Of a stretch of 64,000 bases of DNA, positions 25,029 to 34,750 are shown piece after piece (positions within the stretch are counted from its first letter, which is position 1; each line of letters opens with the position of its first letter). Made by a program: the position numbers and the translations under genes. The notes under the pieces are model-generated. The model did not search any database and was not told the origin of the DNA. It saw only the letters and a program-made list of their open reading frames with translations. This stretch comes from Alphaproteobacteria bacterium UBA3612. Its GTDB lineage: Bacteria > Pseudomonadota > Alphaproteobacteria > Sphingomonadales > Sphingomonadaceae. Where the stretch lies: assembly GCA_002375465.1 (NCBI GenBank), contig DFLT01000006.1:1-64000 (forward strand), given 5' to 3'.

Positions 25029-26849
25029 ATGCGTCCCGTCGCCGCCGTGCTTGCCGCCATTCTTGCCACCGCATCGCCGGCACTGGCGCAGCCCACACCG
25101 CCGCAGCGCGCGTCGGAAGATCCGTCGGTACAGCCGCCCCGGAAGGATCAGGGCGATCGCAATACCGGGCATGAGGGGAAGACACGGTCCGCCGTTCTGG
25201 GCCGACATGGCATGGCCGCGACCAGCCAGCCGCTGGCGACGCAGATCGCGCTCGACGTTCTGAAGCAGGGTGGCAGTGCCGCCGATGCGGCGATTGCCGC
25301 CAACGCGGCGCTGGGCCTGATGGAACCGACCGGAAACGGCATGGGCGGCGATCTGTTCGCCATCGTCTGGTCGCCCACCGAGAAAAAGCTCTATGGCCTG
25401 AACGCGTCCGGTCGCGCCCCCCTTGGGCAGACGCTGGAACAGCTTCGCGCCGCCTCCGCACAGGCAGGCGATGCGAACGATATTCCCGATTGGGGATGGC
25501 GCAGCGTCACGATTCCCGGCGCCGTATCCGGCTGGGGCATGCTGCACGAAAAGTTCGGCAAATTGCCGCTGGCGGACGATCTGGCCCCGGCCATTCGCTA
25601 TGCCGAGGAGGGTTTCCCGGTTTCAGAGCTGATCTCCTATTATTGGCGTTCGACCATGGAGCAGTTTCAGCGGCTCAGCGACGAGGGCATCGTCGAGGAT
25701 GGCGAGAATTGGAAAACGCTCTACGCGGTGAACGGCGTCGGCCCGCAGGAGGGGGAGATTTTCCGCAATCCCGACCTCGCCCGCACCCTCCGCACAATTG
25801 CGGAAGAGGGCACGGACGCATTCTACAAGGGCGAACTGGCCGAGGACATGGCCGCCTATCTGGAACGGATCGGTGGTCCGCATCGCAAGGTCGACTTCGA
25901 ACGCCACACCGCCAATTGGGTCGAGCCGGTCAGCGTCAATTATCGCGGCTATGATGTGTGGGAACTGCCACCCAACGGCCAGGGCATCGCCGCGCTGCAG
26001 ATGCTGAACCTCCTAGAACCCTATGATCTTGCCTCCATGGGGCGGGATTCCGACGAATTCTGGCACCTGATGATCGAGGCTAAGAAACTCGCCTTCGCCG
26101 ACCGGGCGAAATATTATGCCGATCCCGATTTTGCGCAGACCCCCGTCGAATGGCTGCTGTCCGATGAATATGCGGAGGAGCGTGGCAAGCTGATCGGTGC
26201 GCGTGCTGCCGAATCCGTCGAAGGCGGGCGCCTGCCCGGCGATCTGGAGGCGGCGGACACCATCTATATGACGGTCGCCGACAGTGACGGCATGATGGTC
26301 AGCCTGATCCAGTCCAATTATCGCGGCATGGGGTCCGGCCTCGTGCCGGATGACGGAGAGGGGAATACCCTGGGCTTCATGTTTCAGGACCGGGGTACGC
26401 AATTCGCGCTCGATCCTGAACATCCCAATGCCTATGCGCCGGGAAAGCGCCCGTTCCACACGATCATCCCGGCCTTTCTGACGAAAGATGGCGAGCCGCT
26501 AATGTCGTTCGGCCTGATGGGCGGCGCGATGCAACCGCAGGGGCATGCGCAGATCGTCGTCAACATGATCGACATGGGTCTGGACGTGCAGGCTGCGGGC
26601 GACGTGGCGCGCTTTCAGCATATTGGCGGTCTGGAACCCACCGGCCTTGGCGACCTCAACGACGACGTGGTTGAGGTCGAATCCGGCATATCGCAGGAGG
26701 TCGTGCGGGCCCTCCAGGCACGCGGCCATCAGGTAAAATATGCGGTCGGCGAATTTGGCGGCTATCAGGCCATTTGGCGCGACCCGGAAACGGGCGTTTA
26801 TTGGGGCGCCAGCGAAATGCGCAAGGATGGCCACGCGGCGGGATATTGA
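25029..26849 (+). CDS. ggt: Gamma-glutamyltransferase
   Basis: A 606-residue Ntn-hydrolase precursor. The ATG at 25029 gives a signal peptide (MRPVAAVLAAILATASPALA) and has GGGGGAG upstream. A large subunit with ANAALGLMEPTGNGMGGDLF comes first; the autocleavage and catalytic Thr is about residue 411 in ADTIYMTVADSDG, with QSNYRGMGSG after it. The C-terminal GGAMQPQGHAQ is also typical. The enzyme cleaves gamma-glutamyl bonds such as that of glutathione in the periplasm. Its glutathione link may be coincidental to the nearby glo genes. Confidence 0.93.
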   Translation: MRPVAAVLAAILATASPALAQPTPPQRASEDPSVQPPRKDQGDRNTGHEGKTRSAVLGRHGMAATSQPLATQIALDVLKQGGSAADAAIAANAALGLMEPTGNGMGGDLFAIVWSPTEKKLYGLNASGRAPLGQTLEQLRAASAQAGDANDIPDWGWRSVTIPGAVSGWGMLHEKFGKLPLADDLAPAIRYAEEGFPVSELISYYWRSTMEQFQRLSDEGIVEDGENWKTLYAVNGVGPQEGEIFRNPDLARTLRTIAEEGTDAFYKGELAEDMAAYLERIGGPHRKVDFERHTANWVEPVSVNYRGYDVWELPPNGQGIAALQMLNLLEPYDLASMGRDSDEFWHLMIEAKKLAFADRAKYYADPDFAQTPVEWLLSDEYAEERGKLIGARAAESVEGGRLPGDLEAADTIYMTVADSDGMMVSLIQSNYRGMGSGLVPDDGEGNTLGFMFQDRGTQFALDPEHPNAYAPGKRPFHTIIPAFLTKDGEPLMSFGLMGGAMQPQGHAQIVVNMIDMGLDVQAAGDVARFQHIGGLEPTGLGDLNDDVVEVESGISQEVVRALQARGHQVKYAVGEFGGYQAIWRDPETGVYWGASEMRKDGHAAGY

Positions 26850-26906
26850 AACCAGGGGGCGCTGTCGTACGTACAGTCAGGGGGAGCCTGATCAGGGAGA
26901 GTTACC

Positions 26907-27290
26907 ATGAAACTGCCCGTTATCACTGCAATTGCTATACTTGCTCTGGCCGGCTGCGCCGCCAGCACCCCTTCCGCCGATTCCGAACCACAGGATCCGC
27001 GCCTCACCGCCGCCGCGACGGGGGAGCCAATCAACTGCGTCAATCTTCGCGACATCGACCGGACAGAGCCGCTGGACGCGCGCAACATCCTGTTCGTCAT
27101 GCGGGGCAGCAGGGTCTATCGCAACGAACTGCCCACCAGTTGCCCGCCCTCCGCGCGGGACGATGCGTTCAGCTATCGCACCCCCACGGGCCAGATCTGT
27201 TCCGGGGAAATTCTTACCTTCTTCGAACCGGCAAATAATTTTCCCACCGGCTCCTGCGCGCTCGGCCAGTTCACGCCGATAGAGGAATGA
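26907..27290 (+). CDS. Small lipoprotein of unknown function
   Basis: A 127-residue protein with a lipoprotein signal (MKLPVITAIAILALAGC) and lipobox LAGC. The mature part has four further cysteines, in NCVNL, TSCPP, QICSG and GSCALG, which could form disulfides in the periplasm. A DUF6491-like layout is possible but I cannot confirm it. GGGAGAG upstream supports the start. It lies in the same direction 57 bases after ggt. Confidence 0.8.
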   Translation: MKLPVITAIAILALAGCAASTPSADSEPQDPRLTAAATGEPINCVNLRDIDRTEPLDARNILFVMRGSRVYRNELPTSCPPSARDDAFSYRTPTGQICSGEILTFFEPANNFPTGSCALGQFTPIEE

Positions 27291-27342
27291 TGCGCCATGC
27301 CTAACCGCACGGGCGGCGGGTCGGCCGGCACCGAATAGCGGC

Positions 27343-28629
27343 GTGATACACCGCACGCCTCTGTCCGTTCCCGAAACCCTTGGACGGCCCGGCATCCGGG
27401 TAAGGACGCTGATCGTCATTCGTTGGATGGCGATTGGCGGACAGGTCCTGACGATGCTGATCGTCGCCTTGGGGCTCGGGTTCGAATTTTCCTATCTTGG
27501 CGCTGCGGCGGCGGTGCTGGCCTCGGTCATCCTCAATCTCAGCCTCTATGCCCTTTATTCGCGAAAGGCGCGGCTGGTGGGGACGGAGGCGCTCGCCCAC
27601 CTAGGCTTCGATCTCGTTCAACTTGGTGTGCTGCTGTTCCTGACCGGCGGCATCGGCAATCCGTTCGCGGTCCTGATGATCGTGCCGGTCGTTATTTCCG
27701 CGACCCTGTTGTCCTCGCGCGCCACGGGCATCCTGACTGCGATTGCCGTGGCCATCCTGGTCGTGGAGTGGAAATGGGCACGTCCCCTCCCGTGGAACGG
27801 GGCGCCACCGGAAATGCCGGGGCTACTGCAGGCCGCGACTTTCTCGGCGCTCGCCTTCACCATCATGTTTATCGCCCTTTATGTCCTGCGGGTCTCGCTG
27901 GAGGCGCGCCGCTGGCAACAGGCATTGGTGACAACCCAGGCCGTTCTGGAGCGGGAAACGAAAATGTCCGCGCTGGGCGCGCTTGCGGCGGCCGCCGCGC
28001 ATGAACTTGGCGGCCCCCTCGGTACCATCACGCTCATTGCAAAGGATCTGGATAATGAACTGTCCGGCGACCCCGATTTCGGCGCCGACATCGCCCTTCT
28101 GGTGCGAGAGGCGGAGCGCTGTCGCAGCATCCTGACCGGCATCGCACAAAGATCGGAGGCGGAGGCGCCCTTTCCAGAGCTTCCGCTCGGCACCCTGCTG
28201 CACGAGGTCGCGCACGGCTTTGCGGATGCGCGCGTGCCCGTCCGGGTTGCCCGTGCAGCCACGCCTCTGCCTACCGTCGAAAGGTCGTCCGAACTGCTGC
28301 ACGGCCTTTTGAACCTGGTGGATAATGCAGTACGCTTCGCCCGCGCAGAGGTCGTATTGGCGGCCACGGCGGACACGGAAAGGCTGGCGATCCACATAGA
28401 AGATGACGGTCCGGGGTTTCCGGCCGACATATTGCCGCATCTGGGCGAACCTTATCCCGGTCCGTCGCGTTCCAGAAGCGGGGGCACGGGGCTGGGTATC
28501 TTTATTGCCACGACGCTTCTGGAGCGGACCGGCGCGCGGGTACGGTTCTGGAATCGCGCACGTGGCGGCGGCCGCGTCGAAATCAGCTGGCCGACGGTCG
28601 AGCCACAGGAATTGGAGACGATTACATGA
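27343..28629 (+). CDS. regB: Redox sensor histidine kinase RegB/PrrB family
   Basis: A 428-residue membrane kinase with six hydrophobic helices in the first ~200 residues. Two RegB signatures are visible: GGIGNPF, the quinone-associated GGxxNPF motif between helices, and the H-box AAAHELGGPLGTI. A cysteine in EAERCRSILTGIAQ sits where the redox-active Cys of RegB lies. The HATPase G-boxes are EDDGPGFP and GTGLGIF. The start is GTG 27343. It overlaps the response regulator by four bases. It probably senses the electron-transport/redox state and phosphorylates its partner. Confidence 0.92.
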   Translation: MIHRTPLSVPETLGRPGIRVRTLIVIRWMAIGGQVLTMLIVALGLGFEFSYLGAAAAVLASVILNLSLYALYSRKARLVGTEALAHLGFDLVQLGVLLFLTGGIGNPFAVLMIVPVVISATLLSSRATGILTAIAVAILVVEWKWARPLPWNGAPPEMPGLLQAATFSALAFTIMFIALYVLRVSLEARRWQQALVTTQAVLERETKMSALGALAAAAAHELGGPLGTITLIAKDLDNELSGDPDFGADIALLVREAERCRSILTGIAQRSEAEAPFPELPLGTLLHEVAHGFADARVPVRVARAATPLPTVERSSELLHGLLNLVDNAVRFARAEVVLAATADTERLAIHIEDDGPGFPADILPHLGEPYPGPSRSRSGGTGLGIFIATTLLERTGARVRFWNRARGGGRVEISWPTVEPQELETIT

Positions 28630-29162
28630 CGGAAACCCAGAACGGCACCCTGCTGCTGGTCGATGATGACAATAGCTTCCGTCAGCGGCTGGAGCTGACC
28701 CTGTCGCGGCGCGGCTATCAGGTTCTGTCCGCCGCCGGCATTGCCGAGGCGCGCGCGCTCGCCGCCCGCAACCGTCCCACGCACGCGGTTCTCGACATGC
28801 GGTTACAGGATGGCAGCGGCCTGGATCTGGTCAGCGAATTGCGCGCGGCAAATCCGACGATCCGCATCGTCATGCTGACGGGATATGGCAATCTCGCGAC
28901 CGCTGTTGCGGCGGTAAAGGCGGGCGCGGTCGATTATCTCGCAAAGCCCGCCGATCCCGACGACATCATAAAGGCGCTGGCCGCCAATTCCGGCGACAAG
29001 CCCGCCCCGCCAGAGGATCCCATGTCCGCCGACCGGGTGCGATGGGAACATATTCAGCGCGTGTACGAACTGTGCGACCGCAACGTGTCGGAAACCGCCC
29101 GCAGGCTGAAAATGCACCGGCGCACGCTGCAGCGCATCCTCGCCAAACGCTCCCCGCAATAA
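28626..29162 (+). CDS. regA: Redox response regulator RegA/PrrA/ActR family
   Basis: A 178-residue response regulator. The receiver has the acidic pair LLVDDDNS, phospho-Asp in AVLDMRLQDGSG, Thr in VMLTGYGN and Lys in YLAKPADP. The C-terminal Fis-type helix-turn-helix (about 135-175: VRWEHIQRVYELCDRNVSET and RRLKMHRRTLQRIL) is the RegA form. It is co-translated with regB and expected to control respiratory and redox genes. Confidence 0.94.
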   Translation: MTETQNGTLLLVDDDNSFRQRLELTLSRRGYQVLSAAGIAEARALAARNRPTHAVLDMRLQDGSGLDLVSELRAANPTIRIVMLTGYGNLATAVAAVKAGAVDYLAKPADPDDIIKALAANSGDKPAPPEDPMSADRVRWEHIQRVYELCDRNVSETARRLKMHRRTLQRILAKRSPQ

Positions 29163-29226
29163 TCTTCGCGGGGGGGGACGCGGGGAGGTTGCACAGGCGC
29201 GCCCTTCGGGGTCATGAGGCATCCCG

Positions 29227-30597
29227 ATGACTACGCCCGCCGCCGATCCCGCCCACAGCTCCGCCGGGCCGACCGCCTATCGGGTTGATGCGCGCCTGAT
29301 CTGGGCGATCGCATTGCCGGCGATGGCAACCAATGTCGCCACCGCCCTGATCGGCATTGGCGACATGTGGATCGTCGGACGGCTGCAGGATGTCGCCGCA
29401 CAAGGCGCCGTCGACGTTGGCGCAAAGCTGTTTGCGTTGCTGTTCACGGTCATGAACTTCCTGAAAACGGGCACGACCGGCCTCGTTGCGCAGGACCGGG
29501 GCGCAGACCCCCGACAGGCCGCGACGCTGATCCGCGCCCTGATTGTCGGCCTGGTGCTGGCGGTCGTCCTGCTGCTGTTGAAGCCTTTGGTGGTGCCGTT
29601 CGGCATCAGCGCGCTGGGGGCAGAGGGCGCGGTCGCGCGCGCGGCGCGGATCTATATCGACATCCGCTATTGGTCGGCACCCGCCTTCTTCGCCAATCTG
29701 GCGCTGCTGGGGCTGCTGGTCGGGCGGCGGCAGGTGCGCGCCGCGCTCGTCATAGAGGTGCTCTATAATCTCACGAATATCGGCCTTGGCCTGCTCTTCG
29801 TGCTGGCGCTCGACCTCGGCATTGCCGGCATCGCCTGGTCCAGCCTGATTGCAGAATATGGCAAGTTCATCGGCACGGCCCTGTTTGTCATGCGCGGGGA
29901 AACCGTCCGCCATCTGGCATCCACCTTCACGGCGGGCGGCGCACTCGCCTGGGCGCGCTTCCGGCCGCTATTGGCGCTGAACGGCGACCTGTTCCTGCGC
30001 TCGCTGATCCTTGCCGTTGCCATGGCCGCCCTGACCCGCGCGGGCGCGGGCATCGGGCCGGTGGCGCTGGCGGCGAACGGCATCATCTTTCAGCTGTTCA
30101 TATTTTCGGCCCTGCTGATCGACGGATTCGAAAATGCCGCGCAGGTGCTGAATGGCGAAGCGTTCGGCGCCCGCGACCGGCAGGGGTTCTTCACGACCAT
30201 GCGCGCGATCCTGTGGCGCGGCCTGGGCGTGGCGGCCCTGTTGTCGCTGGCATTCCTCATCCTCGCCGACCCCATCCTTGCCAGCTTTGCCGCCACCCCC
30301 GCCGTGGCACGGTTCGCACAGGACCATGCCATCTGGCTGGCCGTGATCCCGCTGGCCGGGGTCGTCAGCTTTACGCTGGACGGGGTGTTCGTCGGCGCAA
30401 GTTGGACCCGCGCGATGATGGTGGGGATGATCGGCGCCGCCATCTGCTATGCGCTGGCCCTGTGGCTGACGCAGCCGCTGGGCAATCATGGCCTGTGGCT
30501 GTCCTTCACCCTGTTCCTGCTGGCGCGGGCGGCATTTCAGGCGTTGCAGATTCCATGGCTTGCGAGGCGCAGCTTCGCGGCTAGTGTCGCGGCATGA
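29227..30597 (+). CDS. MATE-family efflux transporter (DinF-like)
   Basis: A 456-residue polytopic protein with about twelve hydrophobic segments in two halves, starting LIWAIALPAMATNVATALIGIGDMWIVGRL, the usual MATE entry. It should exchange Na+ or H+ for organic cations or other toxic compounds across the inner membrane. The substrate is unknown. Its stop overlaps the rppH start by four bases, and it begins 64 bases after regA. Confidence 0.92.
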   Translation: MTTPAADPAHSSAGPTAYRVDARLIWAIALPAMATNVATALIGIGDMWIVGRLQDVAAQGAVDVGAKLFALLFTVMNFLKTGTTGLVAQDRGADPRQAATLIRALIVGLVLAVVLLLLKPLVVPFGISALGAEGAVARAARIYIDIRYWSAPAFFANLALLGLLVGRRQVRAALVIEVLYNLTNIGLGLLFVLALDLGIAGIAWSSLIAEYGKFIGTALFVMRGETVRHLASTFTAGGALAWARFRPLLALNGDLFLRSLILAVAMAALTRAGAGIGPVALAANGIIFQLFIFSALLIDGFENAAQVLNGEAFGARDRQGFFTTMRAILWRGLGVAALLSLAFLILADPILASFAATPAVARFAQDHAIWLAVIPLAGVVSFTLDGVFVGASWTRAMMVGMIGAAICYALALWLTQPLGNHGLWLSFTLFLLARAAFQALQIPWLARRSFAASVAA

Positions 30598-31079
30598 ACG
30601 ATCCCCAACATCCCAGCGGCCTGCCCTATCGCCCCTGCGTCGGCATCATGTTGCTGAACGCCGACAATCAGGTCTTCACCGCAAAGCGCATCGATAACCC
30701 CGCCGATTATTGGCAAATGCCACAGGGCGGCATTGACGAGGGCGAGGATGCCCGCACCGCCGCCCTGCGAGAGCTGGAGGAGGAAACCGGCATCGCCCCC
30801 ACCTCCGTAGAGATCATGGCCGAAAGCGCGGGCGTGCTGCACTATAATTTGCCGGACGAGCTGGTCGGCAAGATGTGGAAGGGGCGCTATTGCGGCCAGC
30901 GGCAGACATGGTTCGCCATGCGTTTCCTGGGCAGCGACGAAGAGATTGACATCGCCACGGCACATCCCGAATTTTCCCACTGGCGCTGGGCAGAGCCCGC
31001 CACCCTGCCGCACAAGATCGTCCCCTTCAAAACAGACCTCTACCGCGCCGTCCTGCAGGAATTTTCCGGGCTTTTGTAG
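30594..31079 (+). CDS. rppH: RNA pyrophosphohydrolase
   Basis: A 161-residue Nudix enzyme. The full Nudix box is GGIDEGEDARTAALREL followed by EEETGI, and YRPCVGIMLLN and WQMPQGGIDEGED are characteristic of RppH. It removes pyrophosphate from 5'-triphosphate RNA ends and so triggers mRNA decay. It is translationally coupled to the MATE gene. Confidence 0.94.
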   Translation: MNDPQHPSGLPYRPCVGIMLLNADNQVFTAKRIDNPADYWQMPQGGIDEGEDARTAALRELEEETGIAPTSVEIMAESAGVLHYNLPDELVGKMWKGRYCGQRQTWFAMRFLGSDEEIDIATAHPEFSHWRWAEPATLPHKIVPFKTDLYRAVLQEFSGLL

Positions 31080-31463
31080 GTGCCTACGTCCCAGTGATGA
31101 CAAGCTCGCGCTCGGCCTGAGCCCGCCAGCATGCCGGTCGTTTTGGCAGGATGGCCTGTCTCGCCCGGACCGGACATCGTCTTACAGCCGCGTCACTGCG
31201 AAATCGGGGGCGTTGTAGTCATCTGCCGTGGCGTCTTTCATGCTTCAATCGCGACATTATTCACCGGCTGGGATAGTCGCCCTATCGTTGTAGGTCTGGA
31301 TCTTCGCCGAGGGTAAAATCCTCCGACTTGCACTCGGGTCGCTGTTGTCGTCTTTGACCAAGATGTTCGATTGTGCGGGCCCAAGGCTTGCACCTAATTG
31401 GCTTCTTCAAGCATCAAAGCTAGCCGTTAGGCAAGGTCCTGAAACGAGAACAGGCAGAAGACG
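31080..31463. other. Intergenic interval before the HEPN gene
   Basis: There is no coding signal that I can support. A short GTAGG/CCTAC hairpin (31076-31087) lies on the rppH stop. The DNA is less GC-rich than the rppH side, and the change of composition starts in this interval. No integrase, att-like repeat or tRNA was recognised. Confidence 0.5.
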
Positions 31464-32834
31464 ATGCAGAGTTTGATCGAAGACGTCTCGTTCATTTTCG
31501 AGGAATGCGCTCGTCTCAACGACATGGTCAAGCTTGGCCGTTTCAAGGAGATTCCCCGAGAGGATGCGTTTTGCTATCTTCCGCACCCATCGCAAAGCTG
31601 GCCGCACGGCAAAATGATGTGCAGCCGCGCCGGGTTTACCAGGCTTGAGGGCATTACGCGCGTAGCTCTCCAGCGAGCTGACCTGCAAAAGCGCGTTTCA
31701 ATTAAGCCCGCGCGAAAGGCGATGGCCGAAATTCTGGTTCGCAAGTTCCTTCGCGAAGGACGTCCCATCAATGAGAAGCACGTCGCGCGTGCGATGGCGG
31801 AAAACGGAAGGCGCTCAGCCGCGACCACGTCCGATCTCACGCATTTCGTTCCTTGTCATTTGATGCTTTCTCAGCAGCCCACGGAATTTCAGTTAGGGCC
31901 GGTCCGCTTCATCAATAGGAAAATTTTTCGGAAGAAGCTGGCCGATCACATTCGCGCAAATCGTGCGATCAATAGAAACATGAGCCGACGAGTTGTGTTT
32001 GATGCTGTTCGGTATTTCAACACATTCGGCTGGATCGCCGAGGTTACTATCACTGCTTGTGACAGGGAAGTATCGGAAACGATGGCCAACAGCGCCGTGT
32101 TCGCGGCATTGAATTGCCTCCACGTCTTGTTTGGCGCTCGCCACTCCCGAAAGATGACCGTCGGCGGTCCGGGCATCGACTACGACAAGCGGGGCGGATT
32201 TTCGGTCAATCCAGACGGGACATTATTCTCCGGCGCGTCGTACGGCGGACCCGGCGAAGTTGGGTTTGGGGACAAATGGTTCGAGCTGTTCGCCGACGCC
32301 GAGGCCCAAACTGCAATTGCCAACCTTGGCACCGCACTCGAAGTCGCGGTCGATCCTTCGCTTCGCCGTCCGATAAGTGAAAGATTTCTCGATGCGGCGC
32401 AGTGGTATGGGGAGGCGGTACGCGAGACTTCACAGGGCGCGAAGGCCGTGAAATATGTCACAGCCTTGGAACGGATGGTAATGACTGATGAAAAGGATGA
32501 CATCGCAGGGCTAGTTTCGTCGCGGGTGGCAGCACTATGTCTTGAAAAACCGACTGTCGAAGGCCGCGAAAAGTGGAGAGCCGATACCAAACGAGCCTAT
32601 GTCATTCGATCAAAGCTGGTTCATGGCTCCCTCTCGCCAACCTCGGACCTCGTCTACGAAGGGGTTAGCTTGGGGGCCGATCTCGGACGAAGCGCTTTGC
32701 TAAGCGCCCTTTCGGCAATCGGCCCAGAAGGCCTGAGAAGCCAAGATGTGTCAAACCGGCAGTTGGGTTGCTGCTACGACGACCTAGTCGCACATGTTGA
32801 CCGAGTGATCGAGAACGCCGCGGCGAGACGATAG
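31464..32834 (+). CDS. Apea-like HEPN-domain protein, possible defence ribonuclease
   Basis: A 456-residue soluble protein of unknown function. The C-terminal third (about 285-455) is helical and holds KRAYVIRSKLVHGSLSP, where Arg382 and His387 make the R-x4-H motif of HEPN ribonucleases; the RSKxVHG form is that of Apea-like HEPN domains. The N-terminal part matches nothing I know. AGAAGACG precedes the ATG. G+C in a hand-counted line (31861-31920) is about 52%, lower than its neighbours, and it stands alone between housekeeping genes, as expected for a transferred gene. A role in phage abortive infection or RNA cleavage is inference. Confidence 0.72.
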   Translation: MQSLIEDVSFIFEECARLNDMVKLGRFKEIPREDAFCYLPHPSQSWPHGKMMCSRAGFTRLEGITRVALQRADLQKRVSIKPARKAMAEILVRKFLREGRPINEKHVARAMAENGRRSAATTSDLTHFVPCHLMLSQQPTEFQLGPVRFINRKIFRKKLADHIRANRAINRNMSRRVVFDAVRYFNTFGWIAEVTITACDREVSETMANSAVFAALNCLHVLFGARHSRKMTVGGPGIDYDKRGGFSVNPDGTLFSGASYGGPGEVGFGDKWFELFADAEAQTAIANLGTALEVAVDPSLRRPISERFLDAAQWYGEAVRETSQGAKAVKYVTALERMVMTDEKDDIAGLVSSRVAALCLEKPTVEGREKWRADTKRAYVIRSKLVHGSLSPTSDLVYEGVSLGADLGRSALLSALSAIGPEGLRSQDVSNRQLGCCYDDLVAHVDRVIENAAARR

Positions 32835-33128
32835 TACTCAACCCTGGCTGAACTATCGCAGCAAGAGGCAGCGTTACTTCAATATTCCTCGTTCCACGGC
32901 GCTGCGCCAAGATTGTCTTTTTAGACGGTGATGCCATCCTTACGGTGCTGCGTGAAGGGACGACCGGTTTTGCGATTATCAGCGATGGGATTATATGACC
33001 GCAATGAGGACGCGAAACCGACGTTTCGTAACCGTGTTATTTGCTGTCCATCTGCTTTGCAACGGACGCCCTTCTGCGCCTCGCTCCTACATATTCCTCC
33101 CAATGAACACCCCCTCCGAGCGCATGCC
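32835..33128. other. Intergenic interval after the HEPN gene
   Basis: No gene can be supported. Possible short reading frames on both strands have no recognisable content and unlikely composition. It is probably the right edge of the acquired segment. Confidence 0.4.
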
Positions 33129-33755
33129 TCAAGGAAAAATCACCCGTTCGTCGCCGGGCGCCCATTGCGGGTGTTTTATCATTGCGCGCTTGAACAGGTC
33201 GGAGGCGAGGTGGCGGGCTAGCCATGCCTGTACGCGTGGAATGGGCTGGGCGGCGAACCAGTCGCGGTCGGTATGGGCGAATTGGCGGATGAAGGGGAAC
33301 AGCGCCACGTCGGTCATCCGCACCGCATCGCCGTGCAGATTGGCTTGCCCCTCCAGCCGGTGCTCCAGAACCTTTAGCAGGGACAGCCCCTCTGCCCGGT
33401 GTTCCTGGGGGTCGCTGTCATGCCGGTTGGGGTATTTATAGCGGTCCAGATGATGCTTGAACGGGCCGTCATTGGCGGCGATCAGCTCTGCATCATTGCC
33501 GGACAGCCAGTCATCCGGATCATTCTGCGCCAGCGCATGGTGCATGATGGCCAGGCTTTCATCGACCACCTGCCCCCCGGCAAGGACCAGCGTCGGCACC
33601 GTTCCCTTGGCAGAGGCCTGCAGCATGGCCTCCGGCTTGTCGCTCAGCTTCACTTCTCGCAATTCGCTGACGATGCCGGCCACCAGCAGCGCCAGACGCG
33701 CGCGCATGGCATAGGGGCAGCGGCGAAAACTGTAGAGGACGGGCAGGTCACTCAT
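33129..33755 (-). CDS. Glutathione S-transferase family protein
   Basis: A 208-residue GST. The thioredoxin-fold N-terminus reads [20 protein letters not shown] with Cys at the active position (CPYAMR) and the GSH-binding segment [18 protein letters not shown]; the C-terminal half is helical. The chosen ATG is 33755, nine codons inside the longest frame, because the fold begins there. It overlaps the end of trhO by eight bases, so the two are coupled. The substrate is unknown. Confidence 0.88.
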   Translation of the reverse strand: MSDLPVLYSFRRCPYAMRARLALLVAGIVSELREVKLSDKPEAMLQASAKGTVPTLVLAGGQVVDESLAIMHHALAQNDPDDWLSGNDAELIAANDGPFKHHLDRYKYPNRHDSDPQEHRAEGLSLLKVLEHRLEGQANLHGDAVRMTDVALFPFIRQFAHTDRDWFAAQPIPRVQAWLARHLASDLFKRAMIKHPQWAPGDERVIFP

Positions 33756-34722
33756 CGGCGGCGTGCTCCACCCGGCCGACATGCGCCTCGCCGCGCGCCC
33801 GCGCCAGATTCACCTGCCGCTCCCGCTCCCGATATGCCTGCCGCTGCGCCTCTGTACGGGTGGCGTGGCAGTGCGCGCAGCTGACCCCCTCCTCGTACAG
33901 GGGCGATTCCAGGTCCTGCGGTGCCAGTGGCAGGCGACAGGCGCGGCACAGGCTGTGCGTGCCGGGCGACAGGCCATGGCCGACGGCGACACGTTCGTCG
34001 AACACGAAACATTCGCCCTGCCAGCGGCTCTCCTCCTCGGGCACGTCCTCCAGATATTTCAGGATGCCGCCGTCCAGATGATAGACCTCTTCGACACCCT
34101 CCGCCTTCAGGAACGCCGTCGCCTTTTCACAGCGGATGCCGCCGGTGCAGAACATGGCGACTTTCGGCGTGCCCGCGCCCAGCAGCGCGTCCCGCTGTGC
34201 GCGAAACCATTCGGGAAAATCGCGAAAGCTGGCCGTCTGCGGGTCGACCGCCCCGGCAAAACTGCCGATCCGCACTTCATAATCGTTGCGCGTGTCGATC
34301 AGGATCGTATCCGGCTGGGCGATCAGGGCGTTCCAGTCGCGCGCCGAAACATAGGTGCCGGCACCGGTCAGCGGATCGATCCCCGGCTGGCCCATGGTGA
34401 CGATCTCCTGCTTCACCCTGACCTTCATGCGGTGGAACGGCATCTCCGCCGCCGTCGACATCTTGATATTGGCGGCCGCGCATCCGGGCAGCGCGCGAAT
34501 ATGATCCAGCACGCGGTCGATGGCCGCGGGCCGTCCCGCAATGGTTCCGTTGATTCCCTCCGCCGCCAGCAGGATGGTCCCGCGCACTCCCTCCGCCCGG
34601 CACATTGAGGCCAGGGGGTCGCGCAGCGCCGCCGGATCGGCAAAGGGCGCAAAGCAGTAGAGCGCGGCGACGGCTATCGCGGCGTCGGTTTCCGAAACGG
34701 GTTGCGGCATCATCCGGTCCAT
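33748..34722 (-). CDS. trhO: tRNA uridine(34) hydroxylase TrhO (rhodanese-like)
   Basis: A 324-residue YceA/TrhO protein that hydroxylates U34 of certain tRNAs. The N-terminal acylphosphatase-like domain has [13 protein letters not shown] and [18 protein letters not shown]; the rhodanese domain has [15 protein letters not shown] and the active CTGGIRCEK loop; the C-terminus has paired cysteines (CRACR, CAHCH), probably a zinc site. ATG 34722 is preferred because CAGGG lies upstream; the longer frame starts in the preceding gene. Confidence 0.92.
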   Translation of the reverse strand: MDRMMPQPVSETDAAIAVAALYCFAPFADPAALRDPLASMCRAEGVRGTILLAAEGINGTIAGRPAAIDRVLDHIRALPGCAAANIKMSTAAEMPFHRMKVRVKQEIVTMGQPGIDPLTGAGTYVSARDWNALIAQPDTILIDTRNDYEVRIGSFAGAVDPQTASFRDFPEWFRAQRDALLGAGTPKVAMFCTGGIRCEKATAFLKAEGVEEVYHLDGGILKYLEDVPEEESRWQGECFVFDERVAVGHGLSPGTHSLCRACRLPLAPQDLESPLYEEGVSCAHCHATRTEAQRQAYRERERQVNLARARGEAHVGRVEHAADE

Positions 34723-34750
34723 CTTGGCCCTGCAGGCCGCCTTGGCAAGG

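Noticed and set aside
31131..31316. Plus-strand 61-codon frame upstream of the HEPN gene as a possible partner or antitoxin
   Set aside because: Composition and lack of any helix or motif pattern speak against a real gene.
32921..33103. Short minus-strand frame between the HEPN gene and the GST
   Set aside because: No recognisable fold, no ribosome site and no conservation evidence, so not taken as a second component of a defence system.
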